From Nitrospira sp. Ga0074138 (GTDB lineage: Bacteria > Nitrospirota > Nitrospiria > Nitrospirales > Nitrospiraceae), in NCBI GenBank assembly GCA_001464735.1, contig LNDU01000061.1:123334-187333 (forward strand): 64,000 nucleotides of DNA, read 5' to 3'. Positions 16,928 through 26,039 of the stretch are shown piece by piece. The notes under the pieces are model-generated. The model worked only from the letters and a program-made list of their open reading frames with translations, was not told where the DNA came from and searched no databases. Made by a program: the position numbers and the translations under genes. Each line of letters starts with the position of its first letter. Within the stretch, counting starts at the first letter, position 1.

Positions 16928-18275
16928 CGTACTCGACGATCTTTTAGAAGCGCTTGAAGATGTGGATGACGCCACCCGAGAGGAGGCGGCGAAGACGCTG
17001 GCCGACCTGGGGGATCCAACTACCCTGGATGCGCTGATCAGCGCCTGCAACGATGACTTCTGGTCCGTGCGGGCTCATGCAGGCTGCGGCGTCGCGAAAA
17101 TCGGCGGACCGAAGGCGATCGAAGCGCTGGTCGGCCTGTTCAACGATTCCATCATGGAAGTTCGCGATCAGGCGGTCGAGGCCACGGCAAAGATAGGCTC
17201 GATCCTGCTCGATCGCCTGGTGACAGCCATGAAAGACGACAGATGGCGCGTACGGGAACATGCCGCCAAGGCGGCCGGCAAGATCAAGGACTCAAGAGCG
17301 GTCGAAGCGCTGATCGTCGCCTGTCGTGACCGAGACGGAGCCGTCAAGAGCGCAGCGGCGGAAGCTTTGGGCAGAATCGCCGACCCGAAAGCCATTCCAG
17401 CCCTGATCAAGCTCTTTCGGGATTCTTCGAAGATCGTGCGCGAGACGGCCGGGACAGCGCTGGTCTACATCGGGTATCCCTCGGTCGATCCGTTGATCGA
17501 GAGTCTCACAGATAAAGACTTTGTGGTTCGATGTCACGCGGCTCGCGCGTTGGGCGGGATGACCACCGACTATCAAATCGGCAGGTCCTGGGTACAGGAC
17601 GCAAAGGTCGTGGATGCCTTGATCACCGCCTTGAAGGACGCTGACCGAGCCGTTCGCGAAGACGCGACCATCGCGCTCGGCATGATCGGTGATCCCCGTG
17701 CAATCGATGCGCTGGTTGAAGCTATGAAAGACGGAGCCGTGAAGCGGCATGCTATTGCCTCACTCGGCATGATCGGCGATGCGCGTGCGCTCCCAGCCGT
17801 GTTGGACGCATTGAAGGGCAAAGGCATCAAACAGGAGGGTACGCCGACGCCCGGGTGCATCGTCAGTGAGGATGCGTTCATCAAGGAAGCCGCTGCCACA
17901 GCCCTCGGTCAGTTTCGCAATCCTCGTGTGATTCCGGATTTGATCATGTTGCTGAAAGACGGGGTCTTGCGTGAAAAGGCCGCAGCGGCTCTGGCGGTGA
18001 TCGGGGACGCGGCCATCGAACCATTGATTGCCTTCCTCTATGACCCCAAAGCGTCTGAAGTCGAGGCTGAAAAGGAACGTGTGCTTTCGTACGCGTCCGT
18101 TCGGCTGACGGCCAAAGACGCCCTGAAGCAGATTGTACTCGATACGTTGGATAAGCTTGGATGGACGCCTTCTGATGAAGTGGTGGAGATCAGCTCAAGT
18201 CAGGCCGACAATCTGCGCGTCGATCGGCCGTTGGGACAAAGCGGACGCTTTGGCCCATCAGGCGACACGGCATAA
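16920..18275 (+). CDS. HEAT-repeat protein 1
   Basis: A 451-residue protein built almost wholly of HEAT/PBS-lyase-type repeats of about 31 residues ('DDRWRVREHAAKAAGKIKDS', 'AVEALIVACRD'). Such solenoids bind proteins and act as scaffolds or adaptors; some are phycobilin lyases, not expected here. Two loops interrupt the regular repeats: 'MTTDYQIGRSWVQDAK' and a Cys-containing 'KQEGTPTPGCIVSEDA', which may be ligand or partner sites. The ATG at 16920 overlaps the upstream gene; the frame further upstream is not HEAT-like. It is the first of five consecutive HEAT-repeat genes. No signal peptide, so probably cytoplasmic. Confidence 0.88.
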   Translation: MANVLDDLLEALEDVDDATREEAAKTLADLGDPTTLDALISACNDDFWSVRAHAGCGVAKIGGPKAIEALVGLFNDSIMEVRDQAVEATAKIGSILLDRLVTAMKDDRWRVREHAAKAAGKIKDSRAVEALIVACRDRDGAVKSAAAEALGRIADPKAIPALIKLFRDSSKIVRETAGTALVYIGYPSVDPLIESLTDKDFVVRCHAARALGGMTTDYQIGRSWVQDAKVVDALITALKDADRAVREDATIALGMIGDPRAIDALVEAMKDGAVKRHAIASLGMIGDARALPAVLDALKGKGIKQEGTPTPGCIVSEDAFIKEAAATALGQFRNPRVIPDLIMLLKDGVLREKAAAALAVIGDAAIEPLIAFLYDPKASEVEAEKERVLSYASVRLTAKDALKQIVLDTLDKLGWTPSDEVVEISSSQADNLRVDRPLGQSGRFGPSGDTA

Positions 18276-18376
18276 TCACGCTCCCACACGCATGTACGCA
18301 TCCATCATATTTCGATGACGACGACCAGTGTTGTCCCCACATGAACCACGATCCTTCATAAGAGCTAGATACCGGC

Positions 18377-19471
18377 ATGGCTGATGCGGTGACGGAACAA
18401 CTCGCGGCACTCAAGGACCAGGATTGGGCTATCCGCCAGGAGGCGGCTAGCCTACTCGGTACCTTCAAAGATCCGCGTGCGGTAGTTCCCCTGGTTGCTC
18501 TCCTTCGAGACCAAGACCGTTCTGTGCGAGAGGCGGCCATTGAAGCGTTGCGTTCGATCGGAGCCCCGGCCGTCGAGGCGGTGGGAGCCTGCCTTACTGA
18601 ACCAGATCTCTCGGTCCAAGAATCAGCGTCAGCCATCTTGGCCATCATTGCGGATGAGCGGGTGCTCGCGCCACTGATCACGGCACTGCGCAGCGGCGAC
18701 TGGATTGTTCGGATGCACGCGGCCAAAGCCTTGGGTCGGGTACGGAATGCAGACTCGGTTGAGCCGCTCATTCCCCTGCTTCACGACAAGGTGAAAGCGG
18801 TTCGTGATGAAGCGGCTACCGCTCTGGCCGCCATTGGCGATGCGGCGATTTCATCTCTCTTGAGGGCGTTACAGCATGAGGACTGGCTCGTTCGTCTCCA
18901 TGCAGTGGAATCGTTGGGAAAGGCTCACTCGAAACGGGCGGTGGAACCTCTGCTGTCGGTGTTGTTCAACGATCAAGATTCGGCGGTTCGCGAAGATGCC
19001 ATACGAGCCCTTGGCAAGATCGGTGATCCACAGGTGGTCGAGCATTTGTTCACAGTCATGCGCGAGCCTGGATTGCGGACCGTGGCGGTTGAAGTACTCG
19101 GTCAGATCGGTGATCCGCGTGCCGTTCCGGTCCTGATCGATGTCGTCACTGGGGCCAGTTCTCCGGAAGTGACAAGGACCGTGGCCGGCTGCGGAGATCA
19201 CTGGAATGAAGAAGCGATTACACAAGGCGCGGCGGCTCGGGCATTGGGCGCGATCGCGGATGAGAGAGCCATTCCGTCGCTCGTCGCATCACTGGATCGA
19301 ACACATACGAGAGCCGAAGCGGCGGCATCCTTGGCCAAATTCGGGTCAAAGGTCATTCCATTCCTGCTTCCACTGCTAAATGAGCCTCGCGATGAAAATC
19401 TCCTGTTTCATGTCCGCGAAACATTGGCGTCAGCAGGATGGAGAGCCGGCAGGCGGTCACGGGCCGGATAA
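18377..19471 (+). CDS. HEAT-repeat protein 2
   Basis: A 364-residue solenoid of HEAT-like repeats ('DWAIRQEAASLLGTFKDPRA', 'DWIVRMHAAKALGRVRN'). Near residues 258-278 is a non-repeat loop with 'TVAGCGDHWNEE', analogous in position and in its lone Cys to the loop in HEAT protein 1. It starts 101 bp after HEAT 1, with no strong ribosome-binding site visible. Probably cytoplasmic and a binding or scaffold protein; the partner is unknown. Confidence 0.87.
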   Translation: MADAVTEQLAALKDQDWAIRQEAASLLGTFKDPRAVVPLVALLRDQDRSVREAAIEALRSIGAPAVEAVGACLTEPDLSVQESASAILAIIADERVLAPLITALRSGDWIVRMHAAKALGRVRNADSVEPLIPLLHDKVKAVRDEAATALAAIGDAAISSLLRALQHEDWLVRLHAVESLGKAHSKRAVEPLLSVLFNDQDSAVREDAIRALGKIGDPQVVEHLFTVMREPGLRTVAVEVLGQIGDPRAVPVLIDVVTGASSPEVTRTVAGCGDHWNEEAITQGAAARALGAIADERAIPSLVASLDRTHTRAEAAASLAKFGSKVIPFLLPLLNEPRDENLLFHVRETLASAGWRAGRRSRAG

Positions 19472-19514
19472 TCACGGAGCCCGCAGGGTATAGCCTCTTC
19501 AGTTACTGACTATT

Positions 19515-20615
19515 ATGCCTAAAGAAACGATCGAAACGCTGGTCTCTGAACTGATCCATGAAGAGGATTGGCGCCGCATGCGAGCCACGGCCGCCTGTGT
19601 GGCGGGCGGTCCTCGTTCGGTGCAGGCGCTCATCGAGGCCCTACGGTCAGGGCCCACCGAATTAAAAAAAGAAGCCGCCGCGATGCTGGCCCGTATCAAA
19701 GACCCGCAAGCCGGAGTGGCCCTCGTCGGACTACTCGAACATGACGAGGAGGTTGTTCGAAAAGCCGGTGCATCAGCCCTTGAACAGATGGCAGGAGTGC
19801 TCGACACGGACACGGCTCGGGTGTTGGTTGCATTGCTTCCCACAACTCAGGAACGCGCGACCAGAGAGATCCTGACACACCTGATCGGGGCGATTCCCAC
19901 ATCCGTCCTCCCCCTCTGCGACATGCTGAAACATCCGGATCAGGATGTGCAAATCGCGGCAGCACTGATGCTCGATCAACTATTGGACCCCCGTTCCCTT
20001 GATGCATTCATCGATGCCATGGGCCAGCCGGCGGTCCGTGATATCGCCGTCGGCACGTTGAAGAAACTGGGCGCCATCCGGGAACGAATCGACGAAACAT
20101 TCGAGGCCTTGCGTGAAGTCGAAGGAGCCAGCGAGCGCGAGGAAGCGCGCATGACGACGGTCATCGACCTGCTCAGAATCGGACGACCAAGCGTAGAAAT
20201 CCTGATCGAATATCTCGAAGATGACGACTGGCTCGTGCGCGAGGCCGCAGCCGACTTATTGGGGAAAATCGGAGATGTGCGCGCTGTCGAACCGTTGATG
20301 AAGCGACTAGCGCAGGACAAGGATACCGGGGTAAAAGAGTTAGCGATCAAATCCCTTGGGCTAATCGGCGATGCGCGGCCGACCCGGCTCTATCTGGATG
20401 CTATCCCTATCCGTCCGCTCCGGGTGTATGCCATGGAAGCCTTGGCCAAGATCAAGGAAGTGGAGGTCCTGCGCCCACAGAAGGAACTGTTTGACCGACT
20501 CCGAACAGATCGTGATGGCCTCGTGGCGTATAATGCGGGCTTGATCGCCGACAAACTTGAAGCCAGCATGGCCACGGAAAGCCAGCCCCCCGAAGAGGAT
20601 ACCGAGAATGACTGA
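19515..20615 (+). CDS. HEAT-repeat protein 3
   Basis: A 366-residue HEAT-repeat protein ('EEDWRRMRATAACVAGGPRS', 'DDWLVREAAADLLGKIGDVR'), more divergent from the consensus in its middle third. The acidic C-terminus ('PPEEDTEND') overlaps the start of HEAT 4 by 8 bp, so the two are translationally coupled. No catalytic motif is seen. Confidence 0.86.
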   Translation: MPKETIETLVSELIHEEDWRRMRATAACVAGGPRSVQALIEALRSGPTELKKEAAAMLARIKDPQAGVALVGLLEHDEEVVRKAGASALEQMAGVLDTDTARVLVALLPTTQERATREILTHLIGAIPTSVLPLCDMLKHPDQDVQIAAALMLDQLLDPRSLDAFIDAMGQPAVRDIAVGTLKKLGAIRERIDETFEALREVEGASEREEARMTTVIDLLRIGRPSVEILIEYLEDDDWLVREAAADLLGKIGDVRAVEPLMKRLAQDKDTGVKELAIKSLGLIGDARPTRLYLDAIPIRPLRVYAMEALAKIKEVEVLRPQKELFDRLRTDRDGLVAYNAGLIADKLEASMATESQPPEEDTEND

Positions 20616-21375
20616 ACACGGTGCATCTGATCGAATTGAGCAACTCATTCAGGCATTGCAGGACGAGAACGAGGCCTTACGCGACCATGCGATCGCAAGC
20701 CTCGGTCAGACTGGTCCGGAGGCGCTTCCCCGGTTGATTGACCTCATGGCCGATGAAGATGCGGTGATTCGAGAGGCTGCGGCCAGCGCGGTCGTTCGGA
20801 TGGGGCCCTCCGTTGTCGAACCCATGATCGAAGCCCTGCGAGATGATTCCTGGGCGATCAGAGAACAGGCGGCGTCGGCGCTTGGGAAATTGCGGGACCG
20901 ACGTGCCACTGAGCCTCTGGTCAAGGCGATTCATGACCGTGACGGCGCCGTCAGGACGGCAGCGGTGTGGGCGCTGGAGCGGATCGGCGATTCACAAGCG
21001 GTGCCTGGATTGATCGACGCACTCATGGACAACACCCTACGCGAAGATGCAGCTCGGGTGTTGAAGAAGATCGGCGACGTGCGGGCGGTAGAGGCCTTGA
21101 TTGATGGACTCTTAGGTTCCAATTGGATGGTGCGGCGTCATGCGGCCGAGGCACTGGGTAAGATCGGTGATCGCCGAGCCGTCACTCCGTTGATCGAGTC
21201 ACTGAAAGATGAAGACTGGTTGGTCAGACGCAATGCCGCCGAATCACTCGCGCGGCTTGGCGCAACAGAATCCGTTCAGCCCTTGCTAGCGCTGCTTCAA
21301 GACGAGAACACGATGGTCCAGGAAACCGTCGAGGCGGTGCTGGCCAGCCTCGGCTGGACACCTGAACCGCAATAA
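20608..21375 (+). CDS. HEAT-repeat protein 4
   Basis: A 255-residue protein consisting of about eight regular HEAT repeats ('DSWAIREQAASALGKLRDRR', 'EDWLVRRNAAESLARLGATE'). The ATG at 20608 lies inside the end of HEAT 3; the longer upstream frame is only the overlap. It is the most regular member of the set and resembles single-domain HEAT adaptors. Confidence 0.87.
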   Translation: MTEHGASDRIEQLIQALQDENEALRDHAIASLGQTGPEALPRLIDLMADEDAVIREAAASAVVRMGPSVVEPMIEALRDDSWAIREQAASALGKLRDRRATEPLVKAIHDRDGAVRTAAVWALERIGDSQAVPGLIDALMDNTLREDAARVLKKIGDVRAVEALIDGLLGSNWMVRRHAAEALGKIGDRRAVTPLIESLKDEDWLVRRNAAESLARLGATESVQPLLALLQDENTMVQETVEAVLASLGWTPEPQ

Positions 21376-21403
21376 CTCTCAAACCGATAGAGGATACATA
21401 CCC

Positions 21404-22108
21404 ATGGCGGATGAAGCTCCAAAGTTGATTCAGATCGCTCTGAAAGGTGGAGAGAAGAAAGATGGATTCAACCTGGTCACCGAGCGAGTGGTGGCGGTCA
21501 ACCCTGAGAGCAAACAGCTCGAGGTCGAGCTCCTGGCTTACGACGGCAAGACCGTCCTACTGGATGTGGCTGAGGAAGCGCTAGACGACCTCAAAAAGAT
21601 CAAGGTCGGAGACGGTGCCACGATCCGTGTGGTCGAAGAAGGCGGGAAGCGTATCGCGAAGAGTTTTAAGATTCGCGCGAAAGATCCGAACGCCGCCAAA
21701 GCCGACGCCATGTTGCTCGATCTCAGAGATTCACACTGGTTGAATCGGAAGTACGCGGCAGAGGTCTTGGGGGAATTGAAAGATCCGCGCGCCATCGATC
21801 CCTTGGTGGCGGCGTTGAACGACGAAGTTGGTGACGTGCGGCAACGCGCCTATGATTCGTTGATCAAACTCGGTGGCCCCTCCGTGCCGTCGCTCATTCC
21901 ACTTCTAGTATCCGAAGAGGACGAAATTCGTCAATCCGCCACCGAGATTCTTCGGAAGATCGGCAAACCAGCCGTCGAACCGCTGGCCACTGCGTTGACC
22001 GACGCCGATGATCGGCTGAAGACCCGAATCATGAAGGTGCTCGATCGAATGGGGTACAAGCCAAAGACCAAGGAGCAGGCCAAGACCGAGCTGCCGAGGC
22101 TGACCTAA
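21404..22108 (+). CDS. HEAT-repeat protein 5 with N-terminal beta domain
   Basis: A 234-residue protein with a different architecture. The first 95 or so residues form a beta-rich domain ('LIQIALKGGEKKDGFNLVTE', 'VGDGATIRVVEEGGKRIAK') that reads like a small OB- or barrel-type fold. About four HEAT repeats follow ('SHWLNRKYAAEVLGELKDPR'). It follows HEAT 4 by 28 bp with a GAGGATA site. It may be the element that links the HEAT scaffold to a ligand; that is speculative. Confidence 0.85.
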   Translation: MADEAPKLIQIALKGGEKKDGFNLVTERVVAVNPESKQLEVELLAYDGKTVLLDVAEEALDDLKKIKVGDGATIRVVEEGGKRIAKSFKIRAKDPNAAKADAMLLDLRDSHWLNRKYAAEVLGELKDPRAIDPLVAALNDEVGDVRQRAYDSLIKLGGPSVPSLIPLLVSEEDEIRQSATEILRKIGKPAVEPLATALTDADDRLKTRIMKVLDRMGYKPKTKEQAKTELPRLT

Positions 22109-22114
22109 CGTCTC

Positions 22115-23440
22115 TCAGCAAGTGCTCTTGGGACTTTGGCTCATACGCCCTACCGATACATATTTGAAGCCAGCAGCCCCCACGCGTTCAGGGTCATACA
22201 CGTTTCGGAGATCGAGCAAGACAGGAACTCGCATGATCGACTTCAGCTTTTCAAAGTCCAGGGTTCGAAACACATTCCACTCGGTCATAATCACCACAGC
22301 ATCCACTCCTTCAGCCGCATGGTAGGTGTCTCGGCAGGGCGTGAGCTCAGGCATGATCTGGCACGCCTCTGTTAAGGCCTCCGGATCATACGCGCGAATG
22401 CTTGCACCCTCGGCCAGGAGGGCTCGACCAATCGCCAAGGCCGGGGCTTCACGAATGTCATTGGTATTGGGTTTGAATGAGAGACCCAGCATCGCCAACG
22501 TCTTCCCTTTCAGTCCCCCGACCGCCTCCCGGATCTTCTCGATCATCCGTTCTCGCTGAATATCATTCACCCGTGAAGCCGCGGAAGCAATCTGCATAGG
22601 ATAGCCATTTCGCTCACCGGTCTGAATAAGTGCAGCGAGATCTTTCGGGAAGCACGAGCCTCCGAAGCCCGCGCCTGCATGAAGAAACTTCCCGCCAATG
22701 CGATGGTCAAGCCCCATGCCCTTCGCCACCATTTGAACATTGGCTCCAACTTTTTCGCATAGGTTCGCAATCTCGTTGATGAACGAAATCTTCGTGGCCA
22801 GGAAGGCATTGGAGGCATATTTGATGAGCTCGGCAGTCGGCACATCGGTCACAACGATGGGGGTTTCGATCAGATAGAGCGGGCGATAGAGATCCTTCAT
22901 GATGGCCACTGCTTGATCGCTGTCTGCCCCGATCACCACACGATTCGGTCGCATGAAATCTTCGATGGCCGACCCTTCTCGGAGGAACTCTGGATTTGAG
23001 ACCATGTCGAATCCCAAGGCATTCGTCTGAGACTTCGCAATCACCTCACGAAGTTTTGCGCCGGTACCGACGGGTACCGTAGACTTGGTCACGATGACCT
23101 TGTAGCCCGTCATGTGACGCGCAATCCCTCTGCCGACTTCTTCGACATACGAGAGATCGGCAGACCCATCACCCCTAGGGGGAGTCCCAACAGCGATAAA
23201 GATAACCAACGCCTTCTCGACGGCCTTCGCAATGTCCGTAGTGAAACTGAGTCGGCCTTCTTTGATCCCCTTGGCCACCAATTCCTTGAGACCTGGTTCA
23301 TAAAACGGGACGTCGCCTTTTTCAAGCTTCTCGATTCTTCGGCTGTCACTGTCCATGCAGGTGACGTGAACGCCGAACTCGGCGAAACAGGCTCCTGTCA
23401 CGAGTCCGACGTAACCGCTTCCAATCACACTGATGTGCAT
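22115..23440 (-). CDS. ugd: UDP-glucose 6-dehydrogenase
   Basis: A 441-residue enzyme oxidising UDP-glucose to UDP-glucuronate with NAD+, a precursor for capsule, exopolysaccharide and lipid A sugars. The N-terminal Rossmann motif is 'VIGSGYVGLVTGACFAEFG'. 'KSTVPVGTG' and the catalytic-Cys motif 'GAGFGGSCFPKDL' are intact, and the C-terminal UDP-binding domain begins near 'LGLSFKPNTNDIREAPA'. The length is typical. It is convergent with HEAT 5, stops 7 bp apart. Confidence 0.96.
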   Translation of the reverse strand: MHISVIGSGYVGLVTGACFAEFGVHVTCMDSDSRRIEKLEKGDVPFYEPGLKELVAKGIKEGRLSFTTDIAKAVEKALVIFIAVGTPPRGDGSADLSYVEEVGRGIARHMTGYKVIVTKSTVPVGTGAKLREVIAKSQTNALGFDMVSNPEFLREGSAIEDFMRPNRVVIGADSDQAVAIMKDLYRPLYLIETPIVVTDVPTAELIKYASNAFLATKISFINEIANLCEKVGANVQMVAKGMGLDHRIGGKFLHAGAGFGGSCFPKDLAALIQTGERNGYPMQIASAASRVNDIQRERMIEKIREAVGGLKGKTLAMLGLSFKPNTNDIREAPALAIGRALLAEGASIRAYDPEALTEACQIMPELTPCRDTYHAAEGVDAVVIMTEWNVFRTLDFEKLKSIMRVPVLLDLRNVYDPERVGAAGFKYVSVGRMSQSPKSTC

Positions 23441-23635
23441 GGGCTCCTCCTCATTGCATCACGTAAGTTGATTGGAAAGTATAACAACCTGAGCCTATGT
23501 GAGCAACGAATTCCAGGATCGATCGGCCCCATGAAGATCCTTCACGCTTCGTTGACTCTCGGAAAATGCGTTGAGTACAATCCGACGCCGTCTCTCACTC
23601 TATCGGAGAGAGGCTCCGCACCGTTGCCCAAATCG

Positions 23636-25183
23636 ATGACTGTACATCCTGCACATATTCCCCGCTGGTTTCTGCTCTTGACCGCCCTCGTGACCGGAGC
23701 GGTGGTGATGGCGTTGGAAATCCTTGGCAGTCGCCTCTTGGCTCCTGTCTTCGGCAGCTCGTTGTTTGTCTGGGGTGCACTGATAGGAGTGATCCTGGCC
23801 GCCATGAGCAGCGGGTACGCGTTCGGCGGGTGGGTCTCGGATCGCTATACCGGCAGTGGGGTGCTGGCCGCCCTGTTGCTTTTTTCAGGAAGCTGGACGT
23901 TTCTCGTCGCGTGGGCCAACCAGCCCATTCTGTTTGAGATCGAGCAGATGGTGCAAGACCCTCGCTGGGGCCCTTGCCTCGCCGCGACCGCACTCCTCGC
24001 CCCTCCCGCGTTTGGGCTCAGCGGCGTCTTGCCGGCCATGTTGCGTTTAGCGGTCGCCGACATGGATCACCTCGGTCGGCAGACAGGCCGCATGATCGCC
24101 CTGTCGACCGTCGGCAGTCTGGCCGGAACCTGGGGCACTGCCTTCTTTCTCTTGTCGTGGCTCGGAAGCCAATCGCTCATGGCCTGGCTGGGTGGTATTC
24201 AAGTCGGACTTGGGTTCCTGTGGTTTATGAAAGGAACATCGGCTCGCCCCTTGGTATCACTGATGGTCCTTGGTTGCTTCGCCCTATTGGGAACCATGGC
24301 TCTCAACCCAATCCAACGATTGAAGACCCCTATCTATCAAGAGGAAAGTCCGTACCAGCAGGTCCGAATTCGAGAAGACGATCTCTTTCGGTATCTCGTG
24401 TTGGATCGTACGTTCCACGCCACGATGTGGAAAGTCGACCCCACGACCCTCTTCCTCCCCTACAGCCAAATGATGGTGTCTTCGCTGGCATTGGTGGCCG
24501 AACCGAAGCGCGGCCTCATTCTCGGGCATGGCGGCGGTTCGCTCGCGAAGTGGTTGGCACGGCACTGGCCGGATTTGGAGGTGGATATCGTGGAGTTTGA
24601 CCCGGTCGTCGTCCGAATGGCCGAAGAGTATTTTGAGTATCGCCCGCCGGCGAACCATCACATCTTCGTGAAGGATGGACGAGCCTTTCTCAACGCAACG
24701 GATCACACCTACGATGTCATGTGGATCGATGCGTTCGCGCGAGACATGATCCCGTTTCATCTCACCACGACGGAGTTTTATTCCTTGGTGCGAAGGCACC
24801 TGAACCCGGAGGGAATCGTCGCAGTCAATCTGGCTTCATCCGGTAAAGAAGGCGACCTCGATCGAGCCGCTGCAGTGGTTCAAACCATGCGACAGGCCTT
24901 TCCAGTCCTCACCACATTCGGCGTCGAGGGACCCTGGAAAACAGGAATGACTCCGGCCAAGAATCTGATCTTCTTTGGAGGCCGTCCGATTGAGCATGAA
25001 TCAGAAAGCAGTCTTGTGGCGAAGGTCACGGAGTTGGCAATGCATCAACGCCTGCCGATGGAAACAATCGCGTTATTGAGTACTCGCCGAACCAAACCCT
25101 GGCCACCTGGCGTCGTCCTGAGCGACGATTTTGCCCCCTACGATCTTCTCCTTGGGCGAGAACGATCACAATTGGCGGAATGA
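23636..25183 (+). CDS. Membrane protein fused to spermidine-synthase-like domain
   Basis: A 515-residue fusion. The N-terminal half has several transmembrane helices beginning 'RWFLLLTALVTGAVVMALEI', of the MFS-like kind seen in 'fused MFS/spermidine synthase' proteins. The C-terminal half is a class I methyltransferase-fold domain with 'LILGHGGGSLAKWLA', 'VDIVEFDPVVVRMAEEYF' and 'YDVMWIDAFA', as in spermidine synthases. Whether it makes polyamines is unproven for this class. The ATG at 23636 was chosen because the helices start just after it; an earlier ATG near 23531 is possible. It is divergent from ugd. Confidence 0.84.
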   Translation: MTVHPAHIPRWFLLLTALVTGAVVMALEILGSRLLAPVFGSSLFVWGALIGVILAAMSSGYAFGGWVSDRYTGSGVLAALLLFSGSWTFLVAWANQPILFEIEQMVQDPRWGPCLAATALLAPPAFGLSGVLPAMLRLAVADMDHLGRQTGRMIALSTVGSLAGTWGTAFFLLSWLGSQSLMAWLGGIQVGLGFLWFMKGTSARPLVSLMVLGCFALLGTMALNPIQRLKTPIYQEESPYQQVRIREDDLFRYLVLDRTFHATMWKVDPTTLFLPYSQMMVSSLALVAEPKRGLILGHGGGSLAKWLARHWPDLEVDIVEFDPVVVRMAEEYFEYRPPANHHIFVKDGRAFLNATDHTYDVMWIDAFARDMIPFHLTTTEFYSLVRRHLNPEGIVAVNLASSGKEGDLDRAAAVVQTMRQAFPVLTTFGVEGPWKTGMTPAKNLIFFGGRPIEHESESSLVAKVTELAMHQRLPMETIALLSTRRTKPWPPGVVLSDDFAPYDLLLGRERSQLAE

Positions 25184-25201
25184 GGACAGACTTCTCCGGA
25201 T

Positions 25202-26029
25202 CTATTCGTTGGGGTGCTGAACAGGCCGAGTGGCTCCATGTTCATGGCAGCCGCTCCAGGTGTGAATGCTTTGGTCACCGACCTCGACGAGAAGTCGAAG
25301 CATCTCGGTGATTTCCGTCTGTCTTTTGAGGAAATACCGAGCGGCGGAACCCTTCTTCTTGCCGACTCGCACGGTAAGAATGCGGTGATCCCGCAGCGCA
25401 AAGACATCCTCATCGGTCTCGTCGTCTCCCACGTAGAGAGCCGTGCTACAGTCAAGTCTGCGCATGTACTCCAGCAATGCCGTCCCCTTGTGTGACGCCG
25501 TCGGCGACATCACATTGACGACGGACTTCCCAAGGACAATGCGAGGAGGAGGAGACAATTCAGCAATGATGCGAGAGATAAGCGCCCGCGCCTCGTCTCG
25601 CTGCTCGACCGTTCGATAATGGAAGGAGAGCGAGTAGGACTTATTCTCGACAGTCACACCACTTCGAATCAACTCGTCCTGAAATCGTCCGGTGATCAAT
25701 TCCAGCCATCCAGAACTGGTCTCGCGGACTTGCTGGATATCCTCCTGGCGCGTGTGAGGACCTTCTGAACCATGGTTTCCGATCAAGTGAGGCACGGCAG
25801 TCCCGACACGTGAGCGCAAGTCCTCCACGGAGCGTCCCGAGATAATGGCGGTGGGAGCGCGCTTCGCGAGTTTCTCAAGCCAGAAACGGATAGGGCGCGA
25901 TAGCCTCGCCGCATGATGCTCTTGGACGATTTTCGCCAAGGTCCCGTCAAAATCAAACGCATAAAGAGACCGGTCCTTCAGGATGGCCTCCAGATCAAGC
26001 TTCCCTTTTTCCGTCAAAAGATAATCCAT
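25202..26029 (-). CDS. otsB: Trehalose-6-phosphate phosphatase
   Basis: A 275-residue HAD-superfamily phosphatase that dephosphorylates trehalose-6-phosphate to trehalose. The nucleophile motif is 'YAFDFDGTLAKI' near residue 25, motif II 'AIISGRSVEDL' and the late motif 'VGDDETDEDVFAL'. The cap domain lies between. It is 10 bp downstream of the OtsA-type gene, so the two-step pathway is encoded in one operon. Confidence 0.95.
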   Translation of the reverse strand: MDYLLTEKGKLDLEAILKDRSLYAFDFDGTLAKIVQEHHAARLSRPIRFWLEKLAKRAPTAIISGRSVEDLRSRVGTAVPHLIGNHGSEGPHTRQEDIQQVRETSSGWLELITGRFQDELIRSGVTVENKSYSLSFHYRTVEQRDEARALISRIIAELSPPPRIVLGKSVVNVMSPTASHKGTALLEYMRRLDCSTALYVGDDETDEDVFALRDHRILTVRVGKKKGSAARYFLKRQTEITEMLRLLVEVGDQSIHTWSGCHEHGATRPVQHPNE

Positions 26030-26039
26030 GGTCCTTCCA

